From DASXKD01 sp963734725 (lineage in GTDB: Bacteria > Actinomycetota > Actinomycetes > Streptosporangiales > Streptosporangiaceae): a stretch of 64,000 nt of DNA. The notes beneath the pieces were generated by a model. The model worked only from the letters and a program-made list of their open reading frames with translations, was not told where the DNA came from and did no database searches. The position numbers were made by a program, and so were the translations under genes. Below are positions 47,762-55,693 of this stretch, one piece after another. The DNA lies in NCBI GenBank assembly GCA_963734725.1, contig CAVTIX010000029.1, positions 149,263 to 213,262 of the forward strand, read 5' to 3'. The first letter of the stretch is position 1; each line of letters starts with the position of its first letter.

Positions 47762-48186
47762 GGCGATGCGAGCGCGGGTCGATCTCGGTCGAACTGGTCG
47801 TGCTCGCGCCCGGCCTCGCCCTGCTCTTATTGCTGATCGCGGCCGGCGCGCGGGTGGTGGAGGTCCAAGGGCACATCGACGGCGCGGCCAGGGATGCCGC
47901 CCGCGCCGCCAGCGTCGCCCGGTCGTATACCCAGGCGGTCCAGGCGGCTCAGCTGGCCGCGCAGGCCGATCTCGGCCCCACCAGCTTGTGCGTCCCGCGC
48001 ACCGTCGCCATCCAGGTGACGGGCTACCGGGCAGTGCCGCTCACCGGAGGGGCGGTGACCGTCACCGTCACCTGCGCGGTGAACATGAGCCCGTTCGCGG
48101 CGCTCGGCTTCGGGCTGGGCAAGCGCTTCACCGGCCAGGCGGTGGCCCCGCTTGACCCCTTCATGTGCCGGGATGTGGCGTGTTGA
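47647..48186 (+). CDS. Second TadE-like minor pilin, start unclear
   Basis: The pilin part is clear: ERGSISVELVVLAPGLALLL with Glu +5 after the Gly, one membrane helix, then GHIDGAARDAARAASVARSY, a TadE/TadG-type segment, and a C-terminal domain ending DPFMCRDVAC. The start is a problem. The ATG with a good ribosome-binding site (47766) is one frame off, so it would give a nonsense peptide. The only in-frame start is TTG 47647, inside repeat copy C. Either a one-base change has occurred between 47766 and 47778, or translation begins within the repeat. The stop overlaps the next gene. Confidence 0.7.
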   Translation: MRASGTTIQSGGGRAERRGRGKQSASRRTSGTTSRERGRRCERGSISVELVVLAPGLALLLLLIAAGARVVEVQGHIDGAARDAARAASVARSYTQAVQAAQLAAQADLGPTSLCVPRTVAIQVTGYRAVPLTGGAVTVTVTCAVNMSPFAALGFGLGKRFTGQAVAPLDPFMCRDVAC

Positions 48187-48677
48187 CGCGCGGCGAGCGG
48201 TCCCGGGGCCGCGGTGAGCGGTCCCGGGGCCGCGGTGAGCGGGGCTCGGTCACCGTGTTCACCGCCGTGTTCGCGATCGCGGTGATCTTTCTCTTGGCGC
48301 TGATCCTCGACGGAGGCTCGGCCCTGAACGCGAAGGAGCGGGCCATGGACATCGCTGGGCAGGCGGCCCGGGCGGCCGCCGACACCATCGACCTCCAGGC
48401 GCTGCGCCGCAGCGGCGTCGCGGTGATCGGCCCGGGCGCTTGCACGGCGGCTGCCAGCCTGGTCAAGAGCTACGGACGGCTGCTGGGCAACGGGCTGGAC
48501 AAGGTCACCAGCACCACGATGGTGAGCTGCACCGCGCCGCCGGGGTCGGGCCGGGCGACGGTGCTGGTCTCGGTGTCCACCAGGCCGCTGGTGCCCGGCA
48601 TCCTCACCGCGTTCCACGAGTCCGCTCAGGCCAGCGCCACCCCCGAATGCGGGATCAATCAAGGAGAGCCGTGCTGA
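48180..48677 (+). CDS. TadG-related/Rv3654c-like pilus protein
   Basis: 165 residues. Basic leader LTRGERSRGRGERSRGRGER encoded by two 21-bp repeats, then GSVTVFTAVFAIAVIFLLAL, a class III-like site (though +5 is Phe instead of Glu) and one membrane helix. Then come LDGGSALNAKERAMDIAGQA and ARAAADTIDLQALR, the pattern of TadG N-terminal and Rv3654c-type proteins. The C-terminal part is a small outside domain. GTG 48180 or TTG 48183 overlap the previous stop; the last codon overlaps the ATG of the LysM/BTAD gene. Confidence 0.8.
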   Translation: MLTRGERSRGRGERSRGRGERGSVTVFTAVFAIAVIFLLALILDGGSALNAKERAMDIAGQAARAAADTIDLQALRRSGVAVIGPGACTAAASLVKSYGRLLGNGLDKVTSTTMVSCTAPPGSGRATVLVSVSTRPLVPGILTAFHESAQASATPECGINQGEPC

Positions 48678-51655
48678 TGACCAGGCGAGGCCGCAAGCCA
48701 GGCCGCGCACGTTCTGGATGGGACGTGCCCGCGGGCCTTGGCGCCATCGTCGTGCTGCTCGTCTTGCTGATCGGGCCCCCGGTCGCCCTGATCGCGGTGT
48801 TCGGCCTGCCCATTCCGCACACCGCGCCCGCGGCGTCGCTGCTCACCCACCGGCTCCAGGCAGCGGCGGTGCTGAAGGCCTGCACCGTCGTGGTGTGGCT
48901 GGCCTGGCTGCAGCTGGTGTGGTGCGTCGTGGCCGAGGTGACCGCGGCCGTGCGCAACGTGGGCATGCCGCGGCGAGTGCCGCTGGCCAGCGGGATGCAG
49001 GCGGTCGTGCACCGGCTGGTCACCACCGCGCTGCTGGTCTCCACGGCCACCGCGGTGGCGCCCGCGCTGGCCCCGGCGGCCGCGCTGGCGGCCACCCCAT
49101 CGGCCGCCGCATCCCCCGCCGCCGCGCTGGCCCCGGCCGCCGCCGGGAGCGCCGTCCCCCGCGCCATCCCCGGCAAGTCGCTGCCGGCGTCGCTGCTGGC
49201 GCCGCCCGCCGCCAACGGGGGCAGCCACCGGGCCAGGCCCGTGGATGTGAGCCAGGAGTACCGGCCGGGCGGTCCCGCGCCGGGCGGCAACGGCACGCAG
49301 GCCCGCCAGGCTGCGCCGGACGGCGAGAGTGGCGCGGGATGGGCCCACCGCACAGAGAAGATCTACGTGGTGAAACCGCCGGCCGGCCGGTTCCACGAGA
49401 GCCTGTGGGAGATCGCCGAGAACCACCTGGGCGACGGCAGGCGGTACCGGGAGATCTTCGAGCTGAACAAGGATCGGCCGCAGCCGGACGGGTCCATGCT
49501 CACGATCGCCAGCCTGATCAGGCCGGGCTGGGTGCTGCGCATGCCGCATGACGCGCACGGCCCGGGCATCGAGGAGGTCAAGGCCAGCCCGCCCGCGCGG
49601 CATTCCGGCCGGCCTCATGAACGGCCGCCGTCCACCCGGCGGTCCCCGGCCAAGCACGCCGCCCAGCCGCCGCCGGCCGGCCCCGCTCGGCCAGCCGCGC
49701 CCGCACCACCGGCCGCGTCTCCGGCCGGGAAGGCCCCCGCCCCGCCAACCCCGGCCCCGCGGCCCACGCGAGACCACACCGCGCCCGCCCGATCCCCCGC
49801 CTACCCGCTCGAACTTGCCGCCGTCGGCCTGCTCGCCGCCGGCGTGCTGGCCGCGCTGGAACGCCGGCGCCGCAGGCAGGCGCGGCGCAGGCCGCCGGGC
49901 CGCCGGGTGGTCACCGTACCGTCGGACGCCGCGCAGGCGGAACTGGCGCTGCGCCTTAGCGAAGACGAAACGTCGGCGCGACTGCTGGACGCGGGACTGC
50001 GCTACCTCGGCCGTGCGCTGCGGCAGCAGGGCCGGACGCCGCCGACCGTGTTCGCCGCGCACATCGGGACGGACAACCTGGACCTGTGGGTCGACCGGCC
50101 GGACCACGACGTGCCCCCGCCCTGGTACGCGGTCGGCGACGGCCAGGTGTGGCGGCTGCCGCTGGCCGGCGCGCCCGGGCTGTCGCCGGAGCAGCCGGGG
50201 CTAGGCCCCGCCCTGTACCCGGGGCTCGTGACGATCGGCACGGACGCCACCGGCCGGGTGCTGGTGGACCTGGAGGCCGCGCGCGGCCTGATCGCGGTCA
50301 CCGGGCCGGATGAGCTGGTCGCCGAGGCGCTGGCCGCGATGGCTACCGAACTCGCCACCAGCCGCCGCGCCGGCGGGATGCACCTCACGCTGGTGGGCGC
50401 CGGCGAGGACGTCGAGGTGCTGGCGCCGGGCCAGGTGGACGTGGTGAGCTCCGTGACCGAGGCGCTGCCACTCGTGGCGGCCCACGCCGCCGGTGTCAGC
50501 GACGCCCTGGCCGCGTCCGGCGCGCGGTCGGTGCTCGCCGGGCGCGCCGAGGAGCTCACCCCCGAAGCGTGGCGCGCGCACTACCTGGTCACGCTGAGCC
50601 CGCCGACGCAGGAGGAAGCGCTGCGGCTCGCCGCGCTGGCCAGGTCCGGGCACCAGGCTGCTGGGTACCTGGTCGCCGGCGAGGTCCCGGGCGCCGCCTG
50701 GACCTGGGAGGTCACCCCGGACGGGCGGCTGCGGGCGCCGGAACTGGGCCTGGACGTCACCGCCCAGCTCATCCCGCGCGAGCAGCAAGAGGCAGTGGCC
50801 GCGCTGTTCGACGCGGCGGACGACGTGGCGGGAGCGCCGATGTCCGCGCCGCCGGTGGCCGCGGCGCCGGCCCCCGACGCCACCGCGCCGGCCGAGGTCA
50901 CCCTGCTCGGCCCGGTGTGCGTTCGGGCCCTCGGGGACATCGAGGCCAGCATGGTCCCGCTGGCCACCGAGATCGTGGTCTACCTCGCCGCGCACCCCGG
51001 CGGGGCGTATCCGAACGCGCTAGCCCAGGCCATCTGGCCGCAGGGCGTCGCGGAGGAGATCAGGGACGGCGTGCTGGCGGCGGTCGCCCGCTGGCTCGGC
51101 GCCGACGGCATCGGCCGTCCGCACCTGGCCGCGGATGCCAGCGGCCGGCTCCGGCTGGGCGCCGGGGTGAAGGTGGACTGGCACGTCTTCCTCACCCTGG
51201 TCGCGCAGGCGGCCGGCGCGGCGGGGGGCAAGAGCGGTCACACCAGGGAAGAGGCCAAGCTGGCCCAGGCGTTGAGCCTGGTCACCGGGCACTTCCTGGC
51301 CGACATCGGGCCGGCCGACTACGCCTGGATCGTCACCGACGGGCTGGAATACGAGGTGCCCGCGCGGGTCGCTGATGCCGCGCATCGGCTGTGCGAGCTG
51401 CGGCTGGCGGCCGGGGACCCGCGCGGTGCGATGGAGGCGGTGCGTACCGGGCTGCGGATCGCCCCCGACGACGAAATTCTCTGGCGGGACCTGCTGACCG
51501 CCGCGCACGCCACCGGCCAGGAGAACCTGGTGTACGCCGCGGCCGGCGAGGTCTGGGCCCGGGCCTGCCTGGACGGCCCGCCGCCGGGGATGGCGCCGGA
51601 GACCGAGGCGCTGCTGGACGAAGTCCTGCCCACCTGGCGCTGGACGCTCGCTTGA
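48677..51655 (+). CDS. Large membrane protein with LysM-like and bacterial transcriptional activation (BTAD) domains
   Basis: 992 residues. Membrane helices near 20-45 (LGAIVVLLVLLIGPPVALIA), 65-88 (ACTVVVWLAWLQLVWCVVAE) and 105-130. A LysM-like module at about 229-292 (ESLWEIAENHLGDGRRYREI..IRPGWVLRMP). A Pro-rich linker and another helix (YPLELAAVGLLAAGVLAALE, about 376-395). A central cytoplasmic domain, then from about 739 a winged-helix plus BTAD/TPR region (AEVTLLGPVCVRALGDIEAS, ANALAQAIWPQ-type helices, LCELRLAAGDPRGAMEAVRT). SARP-like effector regions usually bind DNA in soluble proteins; here they hang from a membrane/peptidoglycan sensor. ATG overlaps the pilus gene stop. Probable surface-responsive regulator of the Tad locus. 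Confidence 0.82.
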   Translation: MTRRGRKPGRARSGWDVPAGLGAIVVLLVLLIGPPVALIAVFGLPIPHTAPAASLLTHRLQAAAVLKACTVVVWLAWLQLVWCVVAEVTAAVRNVGMPRRVPLASGMQAVVHRLVTTALLVSTATAVAPALAPAAALAATPSAAASPAAALAPAAAGSAVPRAIPGKSLPASLLAPPAANGGSHRARPVDVSQEYRPGGPAPGGNGTQARQAAPDGESGAGWAHRTEKIYVVKPPAGRFHESLWEIAENHLGDGRRYREIFELNKDRPQPDGSMLTIASLIRPGWVLRMPHDAHGPGIEEVKASPPARHSGRPHERPPSTRRSPAKHAAQPPPAGPARPAAPAPPAASPAGKAPAPPTPAPRPTRDHTAPARSPAYPLELAAVGLLAAGVLAALERRRRRQARRRPPGRRVVTVPSDAAQAELALRLSEDETSARLLDAGLRYLGRALRQQGRTPPTVFAAHIGTDNLDLWVDRPDHDVPPPWYAVGDGQVWRLPLAGAPGLSPEQPGLGPALYPGLVTIGTDATGRVLVDLEAARGLIAVTGPDELVAEALAAMATELATSRRAGGMHLTLVGAGEDVEVLAPGQVDVVSSVTEALPLVAAHAAGVSDALAASGARSVLAGRAEELTPEAWRAHYLVTLSPPTQEEALRLAALARSGHQAAGYLVAGEVPGAAWTWEVTPDGRLRAPELGLDVTAQLIPREQQEAVAALFDAADDVAGAPMSAPPVAAAPAPDATAPAEVTLLGPVCVRALGDIEASMVPLATEIVVYLAAHPGGAYPNALAQAIWPQGVAEEIRDGVLAAVARWLGADGIGRPHLAADASGRLRLGAGVKVDWHVFLTLVAQAAGAAGGKSGHTREEAKLAQALSLVTGHFLADIGPADYAWIVTDGLEYEVPARVADAAHRLCELRLAAGDPRGAMEAVRTGLRIAPDDEILWRDLLTAAHATGQENLVYAAAGEVWARACLDGPPPGMAPETEALLDEVLPTWRWTLA

Positions 51656-51807
51656 TGCCTGCCGTTAAACCGGCCATTTCCGTCCGGCCTTGGTGACATT
51701 TGCCCCGGGTGGACATAGGTTGTCGGCGACACGATGCGGCGCGCCCGGGCCGGCCGGTTTGTGGCAGCAGACCGGCCGGAACGGTGCCCGGGACCCGGGG
51801 GGGGTCC

Positions 51808-52567
51808 ATGACTGTTCCTGACGATGCCGGTACGGTCCTGACGGCGATAAGGCTGGGCTGGTCCATCGCCGAGGTGCGCGGGCGCAACCGGCCTGACGCG
51901 CCCCCCGGCGCCGGGGCCAAGCTGCCTGGCCCGCCGGGGCACGCGCTGCTGCGGCGAGATAGGACGGCTGGCTGGCCGCCTCGGCGCCTACCTCCACCCC
52001 TACACCCCTGCTGCCATCGCTGGCTCGGTGCAGATCTGGAAGCATGTGGCCGCCGACAAGACGTGGCGGAGCAACGCCGACGACTACCTCTACCGGCAAA
52101 TCCGCACCTGGTATGAGCTGGTGGCCATGCAGCAGGATCCCACGACGCTGGTGAAGCCTTACGCGCTGACCAGGAATTACCGGATGATCCTCCGCGCGCT
52201 TCGGATCTTCTGGCCCGAAGTTCTCGGGATCGTCGTCGCGGCCGCGGCGCTGTCCGGGTTCGTTGTCCTGCTCGGCGAGAACAAGGTCAATTCGCTGCTC
52301 AACAGCGCGCTGGGCCTCATCGCCATTGCCGGGTTCACCACCGCCGGGTTTCTGGCCAGGCTGAAGAACCAGGCGCAGGCGATGGTCACGCGGCTCCGCC
52401 AGGACGTCTACACCGACCTCGTGGCCGTCGCGATCACGACCGCCCCCGACATACCGTCGCCGCCCAAGACGCGAATACCGCTGCTGCCCAGCAAGCCGGC
52501 CAGGCAGAACAAGCAACTGGTCAGAATGGCGCGAGAGCGCGGCATCACGCCGGTCACGCCCAACTAG
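51808..52567 (+). pseudogene. Two-helix membrane protein of unknown function, split by a frameshift
   Basis: From ATG 51808 the frame gives TVPDDAGTVLTAIRLGWSIA and EVRGRNRPDAPPG. Near 51950-51956 the likely continuation moves to another frame (GEIGRLAGRLGAYLHPYTPA, AIAGSVQIWKHVAADK), which is open to 52567. It contains two membrane helices (EVLGIVVAAAALSGFVVLLG, LLNSALGLIAIAGFTTAGFL) and a basic tail. One extra base in CTGCTGCGGCGAG would explain it. Uncorrected, a 179-residue product from GTG 52028 remains possible. The family is not recognised; the N-terminal AIRLGW..AEVRGR phrase occurs in other actinobacterial proteins. Confidence 0.6.
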
Positions 52568-53583
52568 GGCGGGGCGGCGAGCCAGGCGTCGATGCCCGCC
52601 AGCAGCCTGGCCGCCGTCGCGGGCGGCGCGGCCGAGGCGCGCACCGACATCGCGGCGAGCCCGGCCAACTCGGCGTCGTCGAGGCCGTGCACGTACCGGG
52701 CGATCTCGTACTGCGCGATCAGCCGGGAGCCGAACAACAACGGGTCGTCGGCGCCGAGCGCGACCGGCACACCGGCGTCCAGCAGGACGCGCAGCGGCAC
52801 GTCGCCGGGCCCGGCGGCAACGCCAAGCGCCACGTTGGAGGCCGGGCAGACCTCGCAGGTGATGCCGGCGGCCGCCAGGCGCTTGGTAAGGTCGGCGTCG
52901 GCCGCCGCGGCCACGCCGTGGCCAACGCGGTGCGCGCCGAGCGCGTCCAGGCAGGCGCGCACGCTGTCCGGGCCGGCCAGTTCCCCGCCGTGCGGGGTGA
53001 GCAGCAGGCCCGCCCGGCCGGCGATGCGGAACGCGGGCGCGAAATCGGCGGCGGCGCCGCGCCGCTCGTCATTGCTCAGCCCGAACCCGGTGACGCCGCG
53101 CCCGGCGTATTGCACGGCGAGCCGGGCCAGCGTGCGGGCCTCCAGCGGATGCTTGGTCCTGTTGGCGGCGATGATCACGCCGATGCCGACCCCGGTCGCC
53201 GCTTCGGTCCGGCGCGCGGCCTCCAGCACCAGTTCCACAGTCGGCGTGAGGCCGCCAAACCGTGCGGCATACCCAGAGGGATCCACCTGGATCTCCAGCC
53301 AGCCCGACCCCTCGGCCCGTTCGTCCGCCGCGGTCTCGGCCAGCAGCCGGAATACGTCGGCGGGCTCGCGGAGCACCGAGCGGGCGATGTCGTACAGCCG
53401 CTGGAACCGGAACCAGCCACGCTCGTCGGTGCCGTGCAACTGCGGCGGCCAGCCCGAGGCCAGCGCGTCGGGCAGGTGCACCCGGCGCTCGAGGGCCAGT
53501 TCGACCAGCGTGGGGTGCCGCATGGCGCCGGTGAAATGCAGGTGCAGGTGCGCCTTGGGCAAGGCGGCGAGCGGTCTGGTCAT
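52564..53583 (-). CDS. add: Adenosine deaminase family protein
   Basis: 339 residues; metal-dependent deaminase converting adenosine (or a related nucleoside) to inosine. Zinc ligands HLHLHFTGAM (HxH), LLTPHGGELAG (His with Glu), AHRVGHGVAA and the Asp in LGADDPLLFGSRL are all present. The first motif reads HFTG where most adenosine deaminases have HLEG; HFTG-type members include divergent bacterial forms. This gene and the aminotransferase next to it are usual neighbours of secE-nusG in actinomycetes. Its upstream region is occupied from base 53595 by a MITE-like element, which may alter its promoter. Confidence 0.88.
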   Translation of the reverse strand: MTRPLAALPKAHLHLHFTGAMRHPTLVELALERRVHLPDALASGWPPQLHGTDERGWFRFQRLYDIARSVLREPADVFRLLAETAADERAEGSGWLEIQVDPSGYAARFGGLTPTVELVLEAARRTEAATGVGIGVIIAANRTKHPLEARTLARLAVQYAGRGVTGFGLSNDERRGAAADFAPAFRIAGRAGLLLTPHGGELAGPDSVRACLDALGAHRVGHGVAAAADADLTKRLAAAGITCEVCPASNVALGVAAGPGDVPLRVLLDAGVPVALGADDPLLFGSRLIAQYEIARYVHGLDDAELAGLAAMSVRASAAPPATAARLLAGIDAWLAAPP

Positions 53584-53594
53584 CCAGGGGCCTA

Positions 53595-53772
53595 GGGCGT
53601 GTCCCGTAGATCTTCGCCGTCGCGAGCGGCCGCATGAAGGGGGATGGGGAGGCGGGTGCGGGATCGCAAGGCGGAGGAGGAGCCCATAGCGGAGCTATGG
53701 GCGACGACGACAACGCCGCGAGGCGCCCGTCCGGCGGACGCGCAGCAGGCTGGAGATTTGCGGGACATGTCC
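53595..53772. mobile_element. MITE-like element with imperfect terminal inverted repeats
   Basis: 178 bp between the adenosine deaminase start and aminotransferase stop. Ends GGGCGTGTCCCGTAGAT (53595-53611) and ATTTGCGGGACATGTCC (53756-53772) match as inverted repeats at 13 of 17 positions. The inside has a perfect hairpin GCCCATAG-CGGAG-CTATGGGC (53682-53702) and a purine-rich stretch. No coding capacity. The right end is two bases from the aminotransferase TAG, so it may also act as its terminator. I see no second full copy in this window. Confidence 0.6.
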
Positions 53773-53774
53773 TG

Positions 53775-54986
53775 CTATTTCGCCTGCGCGAGCAGTTTGT
53801 GCAGCCGGGTGAGCCCTTCTTCCAGGTCGGCGTCACCGAGCGCGCAGGACAACCGGAAGTAGCCGGGGGTGCCGAACGCTTCGCCCGGCACCAGGGCCAC
53901 GTCGGCGTGCTCCAGGATCAGCCCGGCCAGTTCCGTGGTGCTGCTCGGCCGCTGGCCGGCCAGTTCCTTGCCGAGCACGCCCTTGACCGAGGGGTAGCAG
54001 TAGAACGCCCCTTCGGGCAGGGGGCAGATCACCCCGGGTATCTCGTTCAGCATGTTGGTCATCGTGGTGCGGCGGCGGTCGAAAGCCACGCGCATCGCCT
54101 CGGCCGCCGACAAGTCCCCGGTGACCGCCGCGAGCGCGGCCGCCTGCGCGACGTTGCAGACGTTGGAGGTGGCGTGCGACTGGAGGTTCGCGGCCGCCTT
54201 GATGACGTCGGCCGGCCCGATCATCCAGCCGACCCGCCAGCCGGTCATCGCGTAAGTCTTCGCCACCCCGTTGAGGACTACGCACCGGTCGGCCAGTTCC
54301 GGCGCCACGACCGGCATCGAGGCGAACCTGGCCGTGCCGTACACCAGGTGCTCGTAGATCTCGTCGGTGATCACCCAGAAGCCGCGGCCGGCCGCCCACC
54401 GGCCGATCTCGGCGACCTGGTCCGGCGGGTACACCGCGCCCGTCGGGTTGGACGGCGACACGAACAGCAGCGCCTTGGTGCGCGGCGTGCAGGCCGCTTC
54501 CAGGTCCGCCAGGCTGGTGCGGTATCCGGACCGCTCGTCGGCCAGCACCGGCACCATGACCCCCCCGGCCAGCGCGATCACCTCCGGGTAGGTGGTCCAG
54601 TACGGGGTCGGCAGCAACACCTCGTCGCCGGGGTCGAGCAGGGTCGCGAACGTCTGGTACACGGCCTGCTTGCCGCCGTTGGTGATCAGGACCTGGCCCG
54701 CCGCGATCTGGTAGCCCGAGTCCCGGGCGGTCTTGGCGGCGACCGCCTCCCGTAGCTCTGGCAGCCCGGGGGTGGGGGAGTACTTGTGGAACCGTGGCAC
54801 GGCGCAGGCTCGCTGGGCCGCCGCGACGATGTAGTCCGGGGTGGCGAAGTCCGGTTCCCCCGCGCCGAAGCCGATCACCGGCCTGCCAGCTGCCTTCAGC
54901 GCTTTGGCCTTGGCGTCCACGGCGAGCGTCGCCGATTCGGTAATGGCGCTGACGCGTTCGGAAATGCGGCGGTGGGCGGCAGTCAT
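53775..54986 (-). CDS. aspC: Pyridoxal-phosphate aminotransferase, aspartate type
   Basis: 403 residues of fold type I, class I/II aminotransferase. Phosphate and cofactor contacts: GAGEPDFATPDYI, ITNGGKQAVYQTFATLLDPG, SPSNPTGAVYPPDQV, DEIYEHLVYG, the PLP-binding Lys in LNGVAKTYAMTGWRVGWMIG, and substrate Arg in FRLSCALGD. Transfers amino groups between aspartate/glutamate and oxoacids. It precedes trnW-secE-nusG divergently, the usual position of aspC in actinomycetes. Confidence 0.92.
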   Translation of the reverse strand: MTAAHRRISERVSAITESATLAVDAKAKALKAAGRPVIGFGAGEPDFATPDYIVAAAQRACAVPRFHKYSPTPGLPELREAVAAKTARDSGYQIAAGQVLITNGGKQAVYQTFATLLDPGDEVLLPTPYWTTYPEVIALAGGVMVPVLADERSGYRTSLADLEAACTPRTKALLFVSPSNPTGAVYPPDQVAEIGRWAAGRGFWVITDEIYEHLVYGTARFASMPVVAPELADRCVVLNGVAKTYAMTGWRVGWMIGPADVIKAAANLQSHATSNVCNVAQAAALAAVTGDLSAAEAMRVAFDRRRTTMTNMLNEIPGVICPLPEGAFYCYPSVKGVLGKELAGQRPSSTTELAGLILEHADVALVPGEAFGTPGYFRLSCALGDADLEEGLTRLHKLLAQAK

Positions 54987-55040
54987 GGTGCCATCCTGTC
55001 ATCTCACGGCGGATCAGCGTGCCTTCCGCCGGTTGACGGG

Positions 55041-55070
55041 TTCGACGGCAGCGCCCCGGGCAACTACACT
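55041..55070 (+). promoter_or_regulatory. Possible promoter of tRNA-Trp/secE region
   Basis: TTCGAC (55041-55046), 18-base spacer, TACACT (55065-55070). An additional TTGACG lies at 55033-55038. It is about 110 bases before tRNA-Trp and on the correct strand; aspC is divergent. Confidence 0.4.
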
Positions 55071-55187
55071 TCACGCATCGGTGGCGGTTCAGTGGATGGA
55101 CCCCGTGCGCCAGCATGGCCTGACGGGGCCAGCATGCGGACCGCCGTTAACGGTGGTACGGCCACTCGTTACGGCCGGATCCATCAC

Positions 55188-55261
55188 AGGGCAGTAGCTC
55201 AATTGGCTAGAGTCCCGGTCTCCAAAACCGGTGGTTGGGGGTTCGAGTCCCTCCTGCCCTG
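55188..55261 (+). tRNA. tRNA-Trp (CCA anticodon)
   Basis: 74-base cloverleaf: acceptor AGGGCAG/CTGCCCT, discriminator G as expected for tRNA-Trp, D-arm GCTC..GAGT, anticodon arm CCGGT-CTCCAAA-ACCGG with CCA at 55222-55224, T-arm GGGGG-TTCGAGT-CCCTC. It lies directly before secE, as in most actinobacteria. Confidence 0.95.
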
Positions 55262-55319
55262 CGAGCACGGACCGCGGCTTGCGGGCCTGCTGCATCGGTG
55301 ACGTTGTTCAGGTGAGGAC

Positions 55320-55556
55320 ATGGCGACTCAGCTGCGTACGGAGCGGGACAAGCCCGGCCCGGCGAAGAAAGACCGGACCACTCCCGCGCTCTTCCTGCGC
55401 CAGGTCATGGCGGAACTGCGCAAAGTCATCTGGCCGACCCGCCGGGAGCTGCGGACGTACACGATCGTCGCGCTGGTGTTCGTGCTCGTGATGGTCGTTA
55501 TCGTGACCAGCCTGGACTACGCGTTTACCAAGCTGGTGTTCTGGGCCTTCGGCTGA
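55320..55556 (+). CDS. secE: Preprotein translocase subunit SecE
   Basis: 78 residues: hydrophilic leader, the conserved amphipathic segment FLRQVMAELRKVIWPTRREL and a single membrane helix (YTIVALVFVLVMVVIVTSLD). The RKVIWPT.RE motif is diagnostic. SecE clamps the SecY channel. Position between tRNA-Trp and nusG is conserved. Confidence 0.97.
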   Translation: MATQLRTERDKPGPAKKDRTTPALFLRQVMAELRKVIWPTRRELRTYTIVALVFVLVMVVIVTSLDYAFTKLVFWAFG

Positions 55557-55693
55557 GCCGGGCGCCGCGGCGGACCTCCCGGTGGCGGGCGCCCGCCGCC
55601 AGAGCGATGCCGGGGGAAGAACGGGGCCTGGCGCCGGGTGGCCGAAGCGCGATGGAGCCGGCGCCGCCAGCAAGAGCGGAGAGAAGAGCAATC

